DNA of 15,125 nucleotides from a bacterium (GCA_021789395.1 JAJYJP010000013.1:1-15125); one strand, 5' to 3'; counted from the first letter of the stretch, positions 6,927-15,032 are shown. Numbers and translations are program-made. Notes: generated by a model not told the origin, from the sequence alone.

Positions 6927-8483
6927 TTATTTAAAGACATAATAACTCATTCCGGCCGAATCCCGCATTTTTTCCGGCGACAGATTGGGAAATTTCTGTT
7001 CCAACCTATTGATGACGCCGCTGTTTTCATCGACCGCGATTATCTCGAACCGGCTGTTGTTCGGAACGATCTGATTGATACGACTCGAATAGATATAGTG
7101 GGTGTTTGGCAAATTAATATTGAAAAGCTCAATTGGGATCCGCTGCATATTTTCGGCAATTATAAACTTTTCTTCCTGAGGCGGAAGCGTTTTGATGTAA
7201 CTGGAAACTTCCATCAAGTTTTTATCGAAAGCTTGTGCCGTCTGCGGCTGGTTTGCCCAAAAAACGAAATATTTTACGTAATTGAATGCTCCGATGAAAA
7301 TAAGCATGATAATGACCAAGGAGCGCATGATTTTTTTATACATGTGGCTATATTCGGCGACGTGATCGTAGAGATAGCTGAAAACCATGGCGGCAAAAAG
7401 GAAGGCGACTGGCATCGAACCGATCGAACGGAGGGCGTGCGGCAGGCTTTCGTCGCTCAGGAATTCCGGCACGAGCATGATGAAAAACCAAGAAACCAAA
7501 AGAACATAAACGTCCAGGCGGGGATCGCGGATTTTGTCTTTGAAACGTAATTTCAGGAAATGTATCAATTGGACGATACTGTAGATCAGGCCGATCAGGA
7601 AGGCGATGCCGGTCAGGAAGTCAAGGACTGGATAAGGCGGATAGTTCTGGCGCCAGTTCTGATCGCCCCAGAAATTATATTTCACCAAACTCAAACTTAT
7701 TGTTTTTAAAAGTTCCGTGGCAAGATGGCCGTGATTGATCTGTGGAGAGAAAACGGAAATTTCCGAGGTGCGGGAAAAAAGATAATCCGGGTGGACATAA
7801 AAAGTATAAAGCATCGGCGCGACGATGATGGTTGTGGCGATGACATAAACAATGATCTTTTTCCAGTATTCTTTCAAGAAATTTTCATGTGAAAGAATAA
7901 AAGAAATAAGCAATAAAAATAAAATGGCGGGCGCGATGCGGAAGGCGATGTAGGTATGGATGCCCAATCCAAAAAAGGCACCGGCCCAGATGAAGTCCCA
8001 CCATTTTTTGGTCCGGACAGCTCGAAACAGGAAATAGAAAGCGAAAACTAAAACAAATGGCAAAATAATGGCACGGAAGGCCATCCGACTGAAATTAAGC
8101 GGATAAAAAGACACAGCCATCAGAAAAGCGCCGATCAAGCCCACGCTATCTTTCTTGAAAAGTTCTTTGCCTAGGAGATACATTCCCCAAATAGTGAGTG
8201 TGCCAAAAATTATGTCGGGCAATTTCAATGCAAGGACGCTTACTCCCATAAATTTGAAAAACAAAGCGATGAGGTTCATCTCCAATCCCTCGCGGCCGTT
8301 GTTGGCCGGGTAGAACCATTGGTAATGGCCGGTCGTTTCGGCGGTGTAGGCGTCCATGCCGTTCACCGCTTCATCCGGATAAACTCCCGGCGGCGCCTGA
8401 TTGATGTGATAGACGCGCATGAACGCTCCCAGGGTGATAATCAAAATGAGCAAGACGTATACCCAGACTTTTTTATTTTTCAT
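6927..8483 (-). CDS. GT-C fold, ArnT/PMT-like membrane glycosyltransferase
   Basis: Multi-spanning GT-C enzyme, 518 residues, first gene of the - strand operon. The N-terminal helix (about residues 6-22) leads into PPGVYPDEAVNGMDAY, holding the acidic pair Asp37-Glu38, and then NNGREGLEMNLIALFFKF, a loop typical of ArnT/PMT relatives. About ten or more hydrophobic segments follow, and a short C-terminal region of about 90 residues is soluble. This tail is much shorter than in the downstream paralogue and lacks the DSNTDWGQDL motif, so the two enzymes are distant relatives rather than a recent duplication. Likely role: polyprenyl-phosphate-sugar-dependent glycosylation on the outer membrane face. 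Substrate is not readable from sequence. Confidence 0.87.
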   Translation of the reverse strand: MKNKKVWVYVLLILIITLGAFMRVYHINQAPPGVYPDEAVNGMDAYTAETTGHYQWFYPANNGREGLEMNLIALFFKFMGVSVLALKLPDIIFGTLTIWGMYLLGKELFKKDSVGLIGAFLMAVSFYPLNFSRMAFRAIILPFVLVFAFYFLFRAVRTKKWWDFIWAGAFFGLGIHTYIAFRIAPAILFLLLISFILSHENFLKEYWKKIIVYVIATTIIVAPMLYTFYVHPDYLFSRTSEISVFSPQINHGHLATELLKTISLSLVKYNFWGDQNWRQNYPPYPVLDFLTGIAFLIGLIYSIVQLIHFLKLRFKDKIRDPRLDVYVLLVSWFFIMLVPEFLSDESLPHALRSIGSMPVAFLFAAMVFSYLYDHVAEYSHMYKKIMRSLVIIMLIFIGAFNYVKYFVFWANQPQTAQAFDKNLMEVSSYIKTLPPQEEKFIIAENMQRIPIELFNINLPNTHYIYSSRINQIVPNNSRFEIIAVDENSGVINRLEQKFPNLSPEKMRDSAGMSYYVFK

Positions 8484-8510
8484 TTTTTTAAATTAAAATT
8501 TGTTTCTCAT

Positions 8511-8540
8511 ATTATACCATGGCAAAACAGTTATCCACAA
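8511..8540 (-). promoter_or_regulatory. Promoter for the GT-C operon
   Basis: On the - strand an extended -10 element TGGTATAAT occupies 8519-8511, with a weak -35 candidate TTGTGG (8540-8535) 18 bases upstream. The predicted transcript would start near 8504, giving a leader of about 20 bases to the ATG at 8483. Confidence 0.55.
8531..8539 (+). promoter_or_regulatory. Perfect DnaA-box sequence between divergent promoters
   Basis: TTATCCACA matches the consensus high-affinity DnaA box exactly. It overlaps the -35 position of the - strand promoter and lies just upstream of the -35 position of the + strand promoter, so a bound protein could influence both. A single box can occur by chance (roughly one chance in ten for a window this size counting both strands), so function is unproven. 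Confidence 0.4.
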
Positions 8541-8580
8541 TTCCGGATGGGGTTTGTTTGTGGTATAATTTTGGTATAAA
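8541..8580 (+). promoter_or_regulatory. Promoter for the coiled-coil/ATPase operon
   Basis: TGGTATAAT (8561-8569) is a consensus extended -10 element, and a second similar TGGTATAAA lies at 8572-8580. The -35 region (near 8541-8546, TTCCGG) is poor, as tolerated with an extended -10. Transcription from the first element would start near 8576, about 20 bases before the ATG at 8597. This placement excludes the in-frame ATG at 8519 as the true start. Confidence 0.6.
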
Positions 8581-8596
8581 AGATAAAATAAATACA

Positions 8597-11500
8597 ATGT
8601 CTGCTTTTGAATTTCCTCAAGATGTTAAAAATGAATATGTTAATAATTTGTTTGATTCTAAAGGTGCGGAGAAGCGATTAGAAAAATATCAAGCTGAAAT
8701 ATCTAAGCAAATCGAAGAACTGGAAAGTCAGGGGATAAAAATTGATCGTAATCAGTTCGTTTTGGATTATGTGAATACACATATTCCATCTGGTGCTGCA
8801 AAAAAAATACACGAATCTTTGAGAAAATATTATCAAGAAGAAGATGAAAAGAATGATGATTTGATTAAAAAATACGAAGGCTATTATTACAAGCCAAACG
8901 GTAAATACGTAAGGGTGTGGCATGATTCTAAGCGCGGAATGTTTAAAGTTTCGGGGAAAAAAGGACAAGATTTTACGCCGGAAGAATTGAATGATCTTTT
9001 AAAGGATTATCCGGAAAAAAAATCGACCAAAGACAAACCGAAAGATCCGATGGCTGTGTTTATCGCAGGCGCTCAAAACTTTGTGAAGCTTCGACTGGAT
9101 CAAATAAAGGAACTTAAAGGGAAGGATTTGGAAGAAGCAAAGCTTGAGACTTTTACTTTTTCCGATTCGGAAGAATATGTCCAAATTAAAAATGAAAATG
9201 ATCCTGCCAAGAAAAAAAAGATGCTTGCTGTCATTCTAAAAGGCGATGAAGAAATTAAAAAGGCTTTTGAGGAAAGGAAAAAGCAACTGGGACAAAAACC
9301 GGATTCGGATGAACATCTTTTTCAATCTATCGAAGAAGATTTTCATGGCAAGTTGTTGAAGCTTGAAAAGTTAGCTACTAAAAAAGGAAAAAAAAGTAAT
9401 GTAGAAGTGGGAGAAAAACTGGAGGGAGTTTTACAATCTAAGAAAATAGAAGTGGGGAAATATATAGTATTGTCAGGCGGTGATCTTGGTCCGGTTGAAG
9501 AGATTAAAAAAGAAGCGGACGGATCATATTTAATAAAAACAGAAACTTCCGCATATAGGCTGTCGGTAATGGAAGCTGATGTTGTTCCAAATGAACCGCA
9601 AGAACCAGAAGAAGAACAAAAATCAGAAGAAGAAAAAAAATTAGAGGAAGATCTAAAAGATCTAGAAGAGCAACTAAAATATGCTAATCGCGAAGGAAAT
9701 GAAGAAGTAATTGGTGAAATTCAACAGCAAATAGTTGACAAGAAAGAAGAAATTGAAAATTTGAAAAAAAGTGGCATTGAAATTTTTGAAGAAGCTCAAG
9801 TTATGGAAGCCGAGGCAAAAGCAGGGACCAAGGAGGAAGAAAAAAATTTAAAACCCAAAGATATAATTGGCGAAGACCAGGACAGAAAAATAACGGAGGC
9901 GGGGAAAAGGTTGGAAGAAATGAGGAAAGAATATATAAGAAAAAACGATGAGATGGAAAAACATTCTTCCGTATTCCGCAGATTGTTCGGAATTGGAAAA
10001 AGAAACAAGGGCCAGATCGACGAAGAATTCGAAAAGATAAAAGGCGATTATGAAACAGCTTTAAAGACTTACAAGGACGAGTCGATGAAAAATGTGACCA
10101 ATGAACAGGAAGTGGGGAAAGTAATTGATAAATTCACTAAGGGCGAACACGTAAGTTTGGCGCTTGAAAAAAAGAATTTGCAAGCGGAAAAAGAAAAGGA
10201 GCATCTCTCCAGCAAGCTGGTGGGAATTTTTAACAGGGCGGCCGAGATATATCATAATCTATCAACCAAGAAAAAAATCCTAGCTGGCATTGCAATTGCT
10301 GGAATTGCTGTCGGTGGTGGATATATCGCGGGTGCGGCCGGAATCGGAGCAACGTCTGCGGGCATATTTGCAAGATTTGCCAGTGGTGCCGTTGCAACTG
10401 CTGGCTATAAAGGAAGATTCGATGCCAAAGCGGAACAAAAACGCGATGAAAAAATAGAAAAAGAAAAATCCGAGATGTTGAATAATTCAAAAGTGGAAGG
10501 AATGGGTGCGATTGATTTCGATCTGGTGAGCAAGAATCTTGATCAGAAAATTATGACAATCGATAGCGAGATTCAAAATATAAATCAAAGCGCAAAGGGG
10601 AGAAATTTGAAGGCACTTATTGCTGGCACGGGAACTTCTTTGTTGTTTGGATATATTGGAAAACATTATTTTGGTCCAGCTATAGAAAAAGTTGTTGATC
10701 ATTTTAAAAATTGGCATAGTCATGGATCAAATTTTATTCCGCAAGGCGGAGGCCATGAATCTTTGCAAAATTTGAATACCGGAAACGTTACCATAGATCA
10801 TAAACTCCCGGTAAGCGATTTACTGGTTCACAAAGGCAGCAGTTTGGAAGGAACGCTGATTGAACATTTCAAATCGGCGGGAATGTCCGCGCATGAAGCC
10901 GGAGTGAGAGCGCATGAAATGGCGATCGAGTATGCCAATACTCATCCTGTTGATGGAAGTTTGATCCATGGAGGAGCGCATATCCATCTTGGCCTTAATG
11001 ACACAAAGATTGAAAGCATTACCGGTGATAGTCATTTGGGTACTTTGCACCACGCGGTATCGCATGCCCAGGTTCATCGGCCAGCTGGTTCGGGGGGAAC
11101 TTATTGGAATAATTTGAAACATAATCCCAACGCACCGCATCCCGAGGGAAATTATACGATGAAAGATTCTATCGCGCCTGCGGATAGCCTGCACCACACT
11201 GCTCCTCCGGTTGAAAATTTCAATGTTCACAATACCGTTTTTGAAAAAAGAATGGACGGATTTTTGCAGGACCTGCATAGCCAGGCCAGTCAAATCAACG
11301 AAACTATTCAGTATTCGAAAGGGGTCAACACTTACACGGTAGAACAAATGAAAATCTTTAAAGACAGACTTGCCGATCTGCAATTCAGCGGAAGATTCCT
11401 TGCGAAATTCAATAACGCGATTTTGGCCGGCCGCAAAGGAGCGGCTTCCAAGGAACTTTTAAACGCAGTTACCAGAGCGATCAAGGAAAACGATAATGAC

Positions 11501-11632
11501 CGGCTGGCTAGCGTCATTACTCTTGTCAAAGGCCTGCTCGGCGATCAAGCTAAACGCAACATCGGCGAAGGTTTGAAGCCGTGGTCTGAACGCGTGGCCC
11601 GATTGGCGGTCCAGGCAATAACTAAAAAGTAA
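8597..11632 (+). CDS. Large coiled-coil, glycine-zipper, His-rich membrane protein of unknown function
   Basis: Not recognised as a characterised family; 1011 residues from the ATG at 8597. Residues 1-550 are Lys/Glu-rich and mostly helical, with YYYKPNGKYVRVW near residue 95, a small beta-rich segment (about residues 292-335, containing GKYIVLSGG) and a strongly acidic coiled coil (about 340-430). A hydrophobic glycine-zipper segment (561-604, with GxxxG spacings) and a second hydrophobic stretch (673-690) follow. Residues 702-879 are histidine-rich (23 of 178), and HKGSSLEGTLIEHF (745-758) with IHGGAHIHLGL (790-800) resembles a divergent LysM-like pattern. The C-terminal 130 residues are helical. 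There is no signal peptide; the far side is extracytoplasmic only if an odd number of segments span the membrane. It leads the operon with the ATPase gene, suggesting a scaffold or surface partner (inference). Confidence 0.75.
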   Translation: MSAFEFPQDVKNEYVNNLFDSKGAEKRLEKYQAEISKQIEELESQGIKIDRNQFVLDYVNTHIPSGAAKKIHESLRKYYQEEDEKNDDLIKKYEGYYYKPNGKYVRVWHDSKRGMFKVSGKKGQDFTPEELNDLLKDYPEKKSTKDKPKDPMAVFIAGAQNFVKLRLDQIKELKGKDLEEAKLETFTFSDSEEYVQIKNENDPAKKKKMLAVILKGDEEIKKAFEERKKQLGQKPDSDEHLFQSIEEDFHGKLLKLEKLATKKGKKSNVEVGEKLEGVLQSKKIEVGKYIVLSGGDLGPVEEIKKEADGSYLIKTETSAYRLSVMEADVVPNEPQEPEEEQKSEEEKKLEEDLKDLEEQLKYANREGNEEVIGEIQQQIVDKKEEIENLKKSGIEIFEEAQVMEAEAKAGTKEEEKNLKPKDIIGEDQDRKITEAGKRLEEMRKEYIRKNDEMEKHSSVFRRLFGIGKRNKGQIDEEFEKIKGDYETALKTYKDESMKNVTNEQEVGKVIDKFTKGEHVSLALEKKNLQAEKEKEHLSSKLVGIFNRAAEIYHNLSTKKKILAGIAIAGIAVGGGYIAGAAGIGATSAGIFARFASGAVATAGYKGRFDAKAEQKRDEKIEKEKSEMLNNSKVEGMGAIDFDLVSKNLDQKIMTIDSEIQNINQSAKGRNLKALIAGTGTSLLFGYIGKHYFGPAIEKVVDHFKNWHSHGSNFIPQGGGHESLQNLNTGNVTIDHKLPVSDLLVHKGSSLEGTLIEHFKSAGMSAHEAGVRAHEMAIEYANTHPVDGSLIHGGAHIHLGLNDTKIESITGDSHLGTLHHAVSHAQVHRPAGSGGTYWNNLKHNPNAPHPEGNYTMKDSIAPADSLHHTAPPVENFNVHNTVFEKRMDGFLQDLHSQASQINETIQYSKGVNTYTVEQMKIFKDRLADLQFSGRFLAKFNNAILAGRKGAASKELLNAVTRAIKENDNDRLASVITLVKGLLGDQAKRNIGEGLKPWSERVARLAVQAITKK

Positions 11633-11652
11633 AATTTTAAAATAAAAATATT

Positions 11653-11949
11653 ATGGATCAAAATCAAGTTCAACAATCAATAATGGATGAATTGGGATTG
11701 GGCGACCTTCCTCAGGCGAAGCAGGAGGAGCTTCTGATCAAAATGACCGAAGTGATTTTAAAAAGGATGTTTGTGGAAACAATGGACAAATTAAGCGAGC
11801 AGGATCAGGATGAATACGCCCATTTGATCGACAACCAAGCCGCTCCGGAAGAGGTGGAGAATTTCCTGAAAAGCAAGATTTCCAATTATGACGAGATGCT
11901 TCAAAAGATCGTGACGGATTTCAAAGAGGAGATGAAAAAAGAAATTTAA
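11653..11949 (+). CDS. Small acidic helical protein (possibly DUF5663-like)
   Basis: 98 residues, predicted all-helical, no membrane segment and no cysteine. The start is MDQNQVQQSIMDELGLGDLP and the body contains KQEELLIKMTEVILKRMF and EVENFLKSKISNYDEML. From memory this resembles the short DUF5663-type proteins found beside type IV secretion-like ATPases in Patescibacteria, but I cannot confirm the family here. It sits 20 bases after the large coiled-coil gene with an A/T-only leader and no Shine-Dalgarno sequence. A cytoplasmic adaptor or regulator role for the ATPase is only an inference from position. Confidence 0.75.
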   Translation: MDQNQVQQSIMDELGLGDLPQAKQEELLIKMTEVILKRMFVETMDKLSEQDQDEYAHLIDNQAAPEEVENFLKSKISNYDEMLQKIVTDFKEEMKKEI

Positions 11950-11967
11950 TACGTTAAGACTAATTTT

Positions 11968-12417
11968 ATGTCCAATCTCGAACCTATCGAAGAAAAAGAT
12001 CTGGATTTGGAAGGTAAATTCTTGGGGGAAAAACAGTTAGATAAAGCGGCTGAAATCGGAGAAAACAAACAGGAAGCGGCGCCTGTTCTTTCGCCTGATC
12101 AGAAAGCGGAAAGAATCGAAGGGGTTGTTGAAAAAGAAGCGGCTTATGCCAAAATTTTATCCAAAGTGAAAGCGCCGGCAGCGCCTGCGCATGATGAATC
12201 TGTCCACGGTGATGCAAAGATGGTCAGCCAAAAAGATGACGTCGAGACAAAGATCGGCACGCTGATACATTTGGCCGAGACCAAGGGCGTTCCGCACGCG
12301 GTGAAAGTGGCGCGTCACTTGGATGACAATTACGCGCTGGATGAATTCCATGATCGCTTGCTGGGAGAAGAATTGTATGATGCGCTTATGAAAAAAGGAC
12401 TGATCAAGGAAGTTTAG
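11968..12417 (+). CDS. Small acidic protein with disordered N-terminus and conserved-looking C-terminal helices
   Basis: 149 residues in two parts. Residues 1 to about 88 are acidic, rich in Glu, Lys, Ala and Pro, and probably disordered (for example KVKAPAAPAHDES). Residues about 90-149 look folded and helical, with IGTLIHLAETKGVPHAVKVA followed by LDDNYALDEFHDRLL and a terminal LYDALMKKGLIKEV. The same helical pattern (H/A-V-x-VA-x3-DD-x-Y-x-LDE-x-HD) is, to my recollection, common in short Patescibacteria proteins, but no function is known to me. It lies 18 bases after the 98-residue gene and 25 bases before the ATPase gene, so it is probably made together with both. No membrane segment. 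Confidence 0.72.
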   Translation: MSNLEPIEEKDLDLEGKFLGEKQLDKAAEIGENKQEAAPVLSPDQKAERIEGVVEKEAAYAKILSKVKAPAAPAHDESVHGDAKMVSQKDDVETKIGTLIHLAETKGVPHAVKVARHLDDNYALDEFHDRLLGEELYDALMKKGLIKEV

Positions 12418-12442
12418 ATTTAAAATAAACATAAAAATATCT

Positions 12443-14938
12443 ATGGATTTTAATCTGATACTCCCGCCTCTTTTGTGGATAACGGGAACGATAAGTCTGG
12501 TGAGCGGCGCCTGGGTGGTATTCCGGAGTTTTTTCGGTTTTCGGGCGCAGATCAATCGATCGATGAATCTGGATCTGGATGTCATCCGGGTTTCGAAAGT
12601 TGTGAAACCGAAAGAAGACAATGCCAATAACCGGGAGGAAGTTTGGAAAGAGGAAATTGGAGCGATGGAACAACTCTTGGCTTCGTTAAATTCTCTGCGC
12701 GAGAAGAAAAATTTTTTCTATAAGCTTTTGTACGATGAGCCGTACATTTCTTTCGAGATTGCCAATTCTTCCAAAGACGAAGAGATTGTGTTTTTCGTTT
12801 CGATCCCGAAAAAATTCCGGGAAAGCGTGGAGAAGCAGATACATAGTTTCTTCCCTAACGCGGTTCTGGAAAAATCCAAAGATTTCAATATTTTTTCTCC
12901 CGGCAGTTTTACGGAAGCGGCGATTCTCAAATTGAAGAACAAACATTATTTTCCAATCAAGACTTATGAAAATTTGGAAGTCGATCCTTTAAACGCCATT
13001 ACTAACGCTTTAAGCAAATTGGATGCGATGCAAGAAGGTGCGGCGGTCCAACTAGTGTTGAAGCCGGCCGGACCGGGCTGGCGTTCAGCCGGGCGATCGA
13101 TCGCTCATAAAATGCAACAAGGAAAAAGGTTGAAAGATGTTCATAATAATTCGGCCGCTTTGAAGTTTGGAAAAGAGCTGGGCGGCACTTTTTACGATAC
13201 GCTGATCAGTGCCAAGAAAGACAGCGGCCAATCTAATCCATTTGAGAGCAAAACTGTACAACTGACGCCGGAAGAGCAGGAGTTGGTGAAAAGTGTCGAA
13301 CAGAAAGCCAGTAAGACGGGGTTTAAGGTGAATATCCGCCTGGTGGCTTCGGCGGCCAGTGCAGAGCGGGCGCAGCAGATTTTGGCGCAACTGGAAAATG
13401 CTTTTGCTCAATTTGAGAATTCGGACACCAATTGGTTTCAGATCAAGAAGCGGGTCAAGAAAAAAGACATTGCTTATAATTTCATCTTTCGTAATTTTGA
13501 GGAAGAAAATTCTATAATTTTAAACACCGAGGAAGTGGCGAGTATTTTTCATTTACCGATTTCCGTCACGGAGGCGCCCAAGATCAAATGGCTCAAGTCC
13601 AATGCCGCACCGCCTCCGGTGGACATCCCCAAAGAAGGATTGCTTTTGGGGTTCAATGATTACCGTGGCGTCAAAACGGAAATTAGGATGACGGACGATG
13701 ACCGGCGCCGTCACATCTATACGGTCGGCCAGACCGGTACCGGTAAATCGACATTTCTCCAGGAGATGGCCAAGCAAGACGCCCGCAATGGTAAGGGCTT
13801 GTGTTTTATCGATCCCCATGGCGATGCTATTGAAGATATTTTGACCGCCATTCCAAAAGAGCGGGCGGAAGATGTCATCTTGTTTGATCCGGCTGACATT
13901 GAACGGCCGTTCGGACTGAATCTTTTGGAATATGATCCGACCAAGCCGGAACAGAAAACCTTTGTCATTAATGAGATGATTGGAATTTTTGATCAGTTGT
14001 ACGATCTCAAAGCGACCGGCGGTCCGATGTTCGAACAATATATGCGTAATGCCATGCTGCTCATTATGGACGATCCGGAAACTGGTTCGACGCTTCTGGA
14101 AATCTCCAAGGTTTTGGCGGACGAAGATTTTCGTCAGTTGAAACTTTCCCGGTGTCAGAATCCGATCGTCGTGGATTTCTGGACTAAGGAAGCGGAGAAG
14201 GCTGGCGGGGAAGCGGCACTGGCCAATATGGTTCCTTACATTACTTCCAAACTTACCACTTTCATTTCCAATGATATGATGCGGCCGATTATTTCTCAAC
14301 AGAAGAGTACGATAAACTTTCGCGAGGTTATGGATAAGAAAAAAATTCTGCTGGTCAATCTTTCCAAAGGTAAGATCGGAGAAATTAACGCCCGGCTTCT
14401 GGGTATGGTTGTTGTCGGAAAAATTTTAATGTCGGCTCTTTCACGCGTGGATACTCCGGAAAGCGAGCGAATCGACTTCTATCTTTATATGGATGAATTT
14501 CAAAATGTGACCACCAATTCAATCGCGCAGATTCTTTCCGAAGCGCGCAAATACAAGCTCAATCTGATCATCGCTCACCAGTTTATCGCACAGCTTAAAG
14601 AAGAAATTTCCAAGGCGGTCTTCGGAAACGTAGGTTCAATCTGCTCTTTCCGGGTCGGGGCCGAGGATGCGGAATTTTTGGAAAAGCAGTTTGCGCCCGT
14701 CTTTACGGCTAATGATTTGGTGAACGTGGATAACCGCAACCTGTTTGCCAAGCTTTTGGTCAATAATGCGTTGAGCAAACCGTTCAACATGAAAACTTAT
14801 CCGCCGTCCAAGGGCAGTCAAGAAGTTGCCAACGCGCTCAAAGAATTATCCCGCCTGAAATACGGCCGCGACAAAAATATCGTCAATCGGGAAATTATGG
14901 AGCGGACGAAGAGGAAGGCAATGGATCCTTCCTTGTAA
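12443..14938 (+). CDS. Membrane-anchored VirD4/TraG/HerA-like ATPase (type IV secretion-type DNA-binding domain)
   Basis: 831-residue P-loop ATPase of the FtsK/HerA superfamily. An N-terminal membrane helix (about residues 5-27, LPPLLWITGTISLVSGAWVV) is followed by an alpha/beta domain of about 350 residues seen in membrane-bound conjugation-type ATPases. The motor has Walker A GQTGTGKS (429-436), the strand LCFIDPHGD (453-461), Walker B LYMDEFQNV (Asp684, Glu685) and a following SEARKYKLNLIIAHQF segment, as in the TraG/TraM-recognition group. All catalytic positions appear intact. Known relatives couple DNA or protein substrates to a secretion channel, or pump DNA. No relaxase, VirB4, VirB6 or pilin gene is nearby. 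It is the last gene of the operon, 25 bases after the 149-residue gene, and is followed by a strong terminator. Confidence 0.88.
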   Translation: MDFNLILPPLLWITGTISLVSGAWVVFRSFFGFRAQINRSMNLDLDVIRVSKVVKPKEDNANNREEVWKEEIGAMEQLLASLNSLREKKNFFYKLLYDEPYISFEIANSSKDEEIVFFVSIPKKFRESVEKQIHSFFPNAVLEKSKDFNIFSPGSFTEAAILKLKNKHYFPIKTYENLEVDPLNAITNALSKLDAMQEGAAVQLVLKPAGPGWRSAGRSIAHKMQQGKRLKDVHNNSAALKFGKELGGTFYDTLISAKKDSGQSNPFESKTVQLTPEEQELVKSVEQKASKTGFKVNIRLVASAASAERAQQILAQLENAFAQFENSDTNWFQIKKRVKKKDIAYNFIFRNFEEENSIILNTEEVASIFHLPISVTEAPKIKWLKSNAAPPPVDIPKEGLLLGFNDYRGVKTEIRMTDDDRRRHIYTVGQTGTGKSTFLQEMAKQDARNGKGLCFIDPHGDAIEDILTAIPKERAEDVILFDPADIERPFGLNLLEYDPTKPEQKTFVINEMIGIFDQLYDLKATGGPMFEQYMRNAMLLIMDDPETGSTLLEISKVLADEDFRQLKLSRCQNPIVVDFWTKEAEKAGGEAALANMVPYITSKLTTFISNDMMRPIISQQKSTINFREVMDKKKILLVNLSKGKIGEINARLLGMVVVGKILMSALSRVDTPESERIDFYLYMDEFQNVTTNSIAQILSEARKYKLNLIIAHQFIAQLKEEISKAVFGNVGSICSFRVGAEDAEFLEKQFAPVFTANDLVNVDNRNLFAKLLVNNALSKPFNMKTYPPSKGSQEVANALKELSRLKYGRDKNIVNREIMERTKRKAMDPSL

Positions 14939-14967
14939 GACATCATACTTATGCGGTTAAAAGATAA

Positions 14968-14998
14968 AAAAACATCCCGATTTCTCCGGGATGTTTTT
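14968..14998. terminator. Intrinsic terminator after the ATPase operon
   Basis: A perfect 12-bp stem (14968-14979 with 14987-14998) with a seven-base ATTTCTC loop has ACATCCCG/CGGGATGT at its core, flanked by A5 on the left and T5 on the right. The symmetric A/T flanks make it usable in both directions. Confidence 0.88.
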
Positions 14999-15014
14999 AA
15001 TTAACCCGGTAAAC

Positions 15015-15032
15015 CACCCGCGTTAGCGGGTG
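15015..15032. repeat. REP-like hairpin 1 (GTTA loop)
   Basis: CACCCGC (15015-15021) pairs perfectly with GCGGGTG (15026-15032) around a GTTA tetraloop. The core octamer GCGTTAGC (15020-15027) recurs in the next hairpin 25 bases away. Confidence 0.65.

Noticed and set aside
7098..7550. 150-codon + strand open frame inside the GT-C operon
   Set aside because: It is antisense to a clear GT-C gene with conserved motifs, and its translation has no folded-protein character.
8519..8596. Upstream in-frame ATG adding 26 residues to the large protein
   Set aside because: The extended -10 element at 8561-8569 lies inside this stretch, so a transcript from it would not contain the earlier ATG; the extra residues also look non-coding.
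8484..8596. Replication origin at the DnaA box
   Set aside because: Only one box, no dnaA or dnaN gene, and no clear unwinding element beyond ordinary promoter A/T richness.
10820..11383. Antisense open frame of 187 codons (- strand)
   Set aside because: It is opposite the histidine-rich part of the large protein and has no family feature or start context.
12474..12482. Second perfect DnaA-box sequence (TGTGGATAA)
   Set aside because: It is inside the coding sequence of the ATPase membrane helix (Leu-Trp-Ile-Thr) with no cluster of other boxes; probably chance.
13553..14299. Long antisense open frame (248 codons, - strand)
   Set aside because: It lies wholly opposite the Walker-motif coding region of the ATPase, shows no recognisable motif and has no promoter or start signal; it is a shadow of the + strand gene.
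11653..14938. Complete conjugative type IV secretion system
   Set aside because: Only the coupling-type ATPase is present; no relaxase, VirB4, VirB6 or pilin-like gene can be seen in the window.
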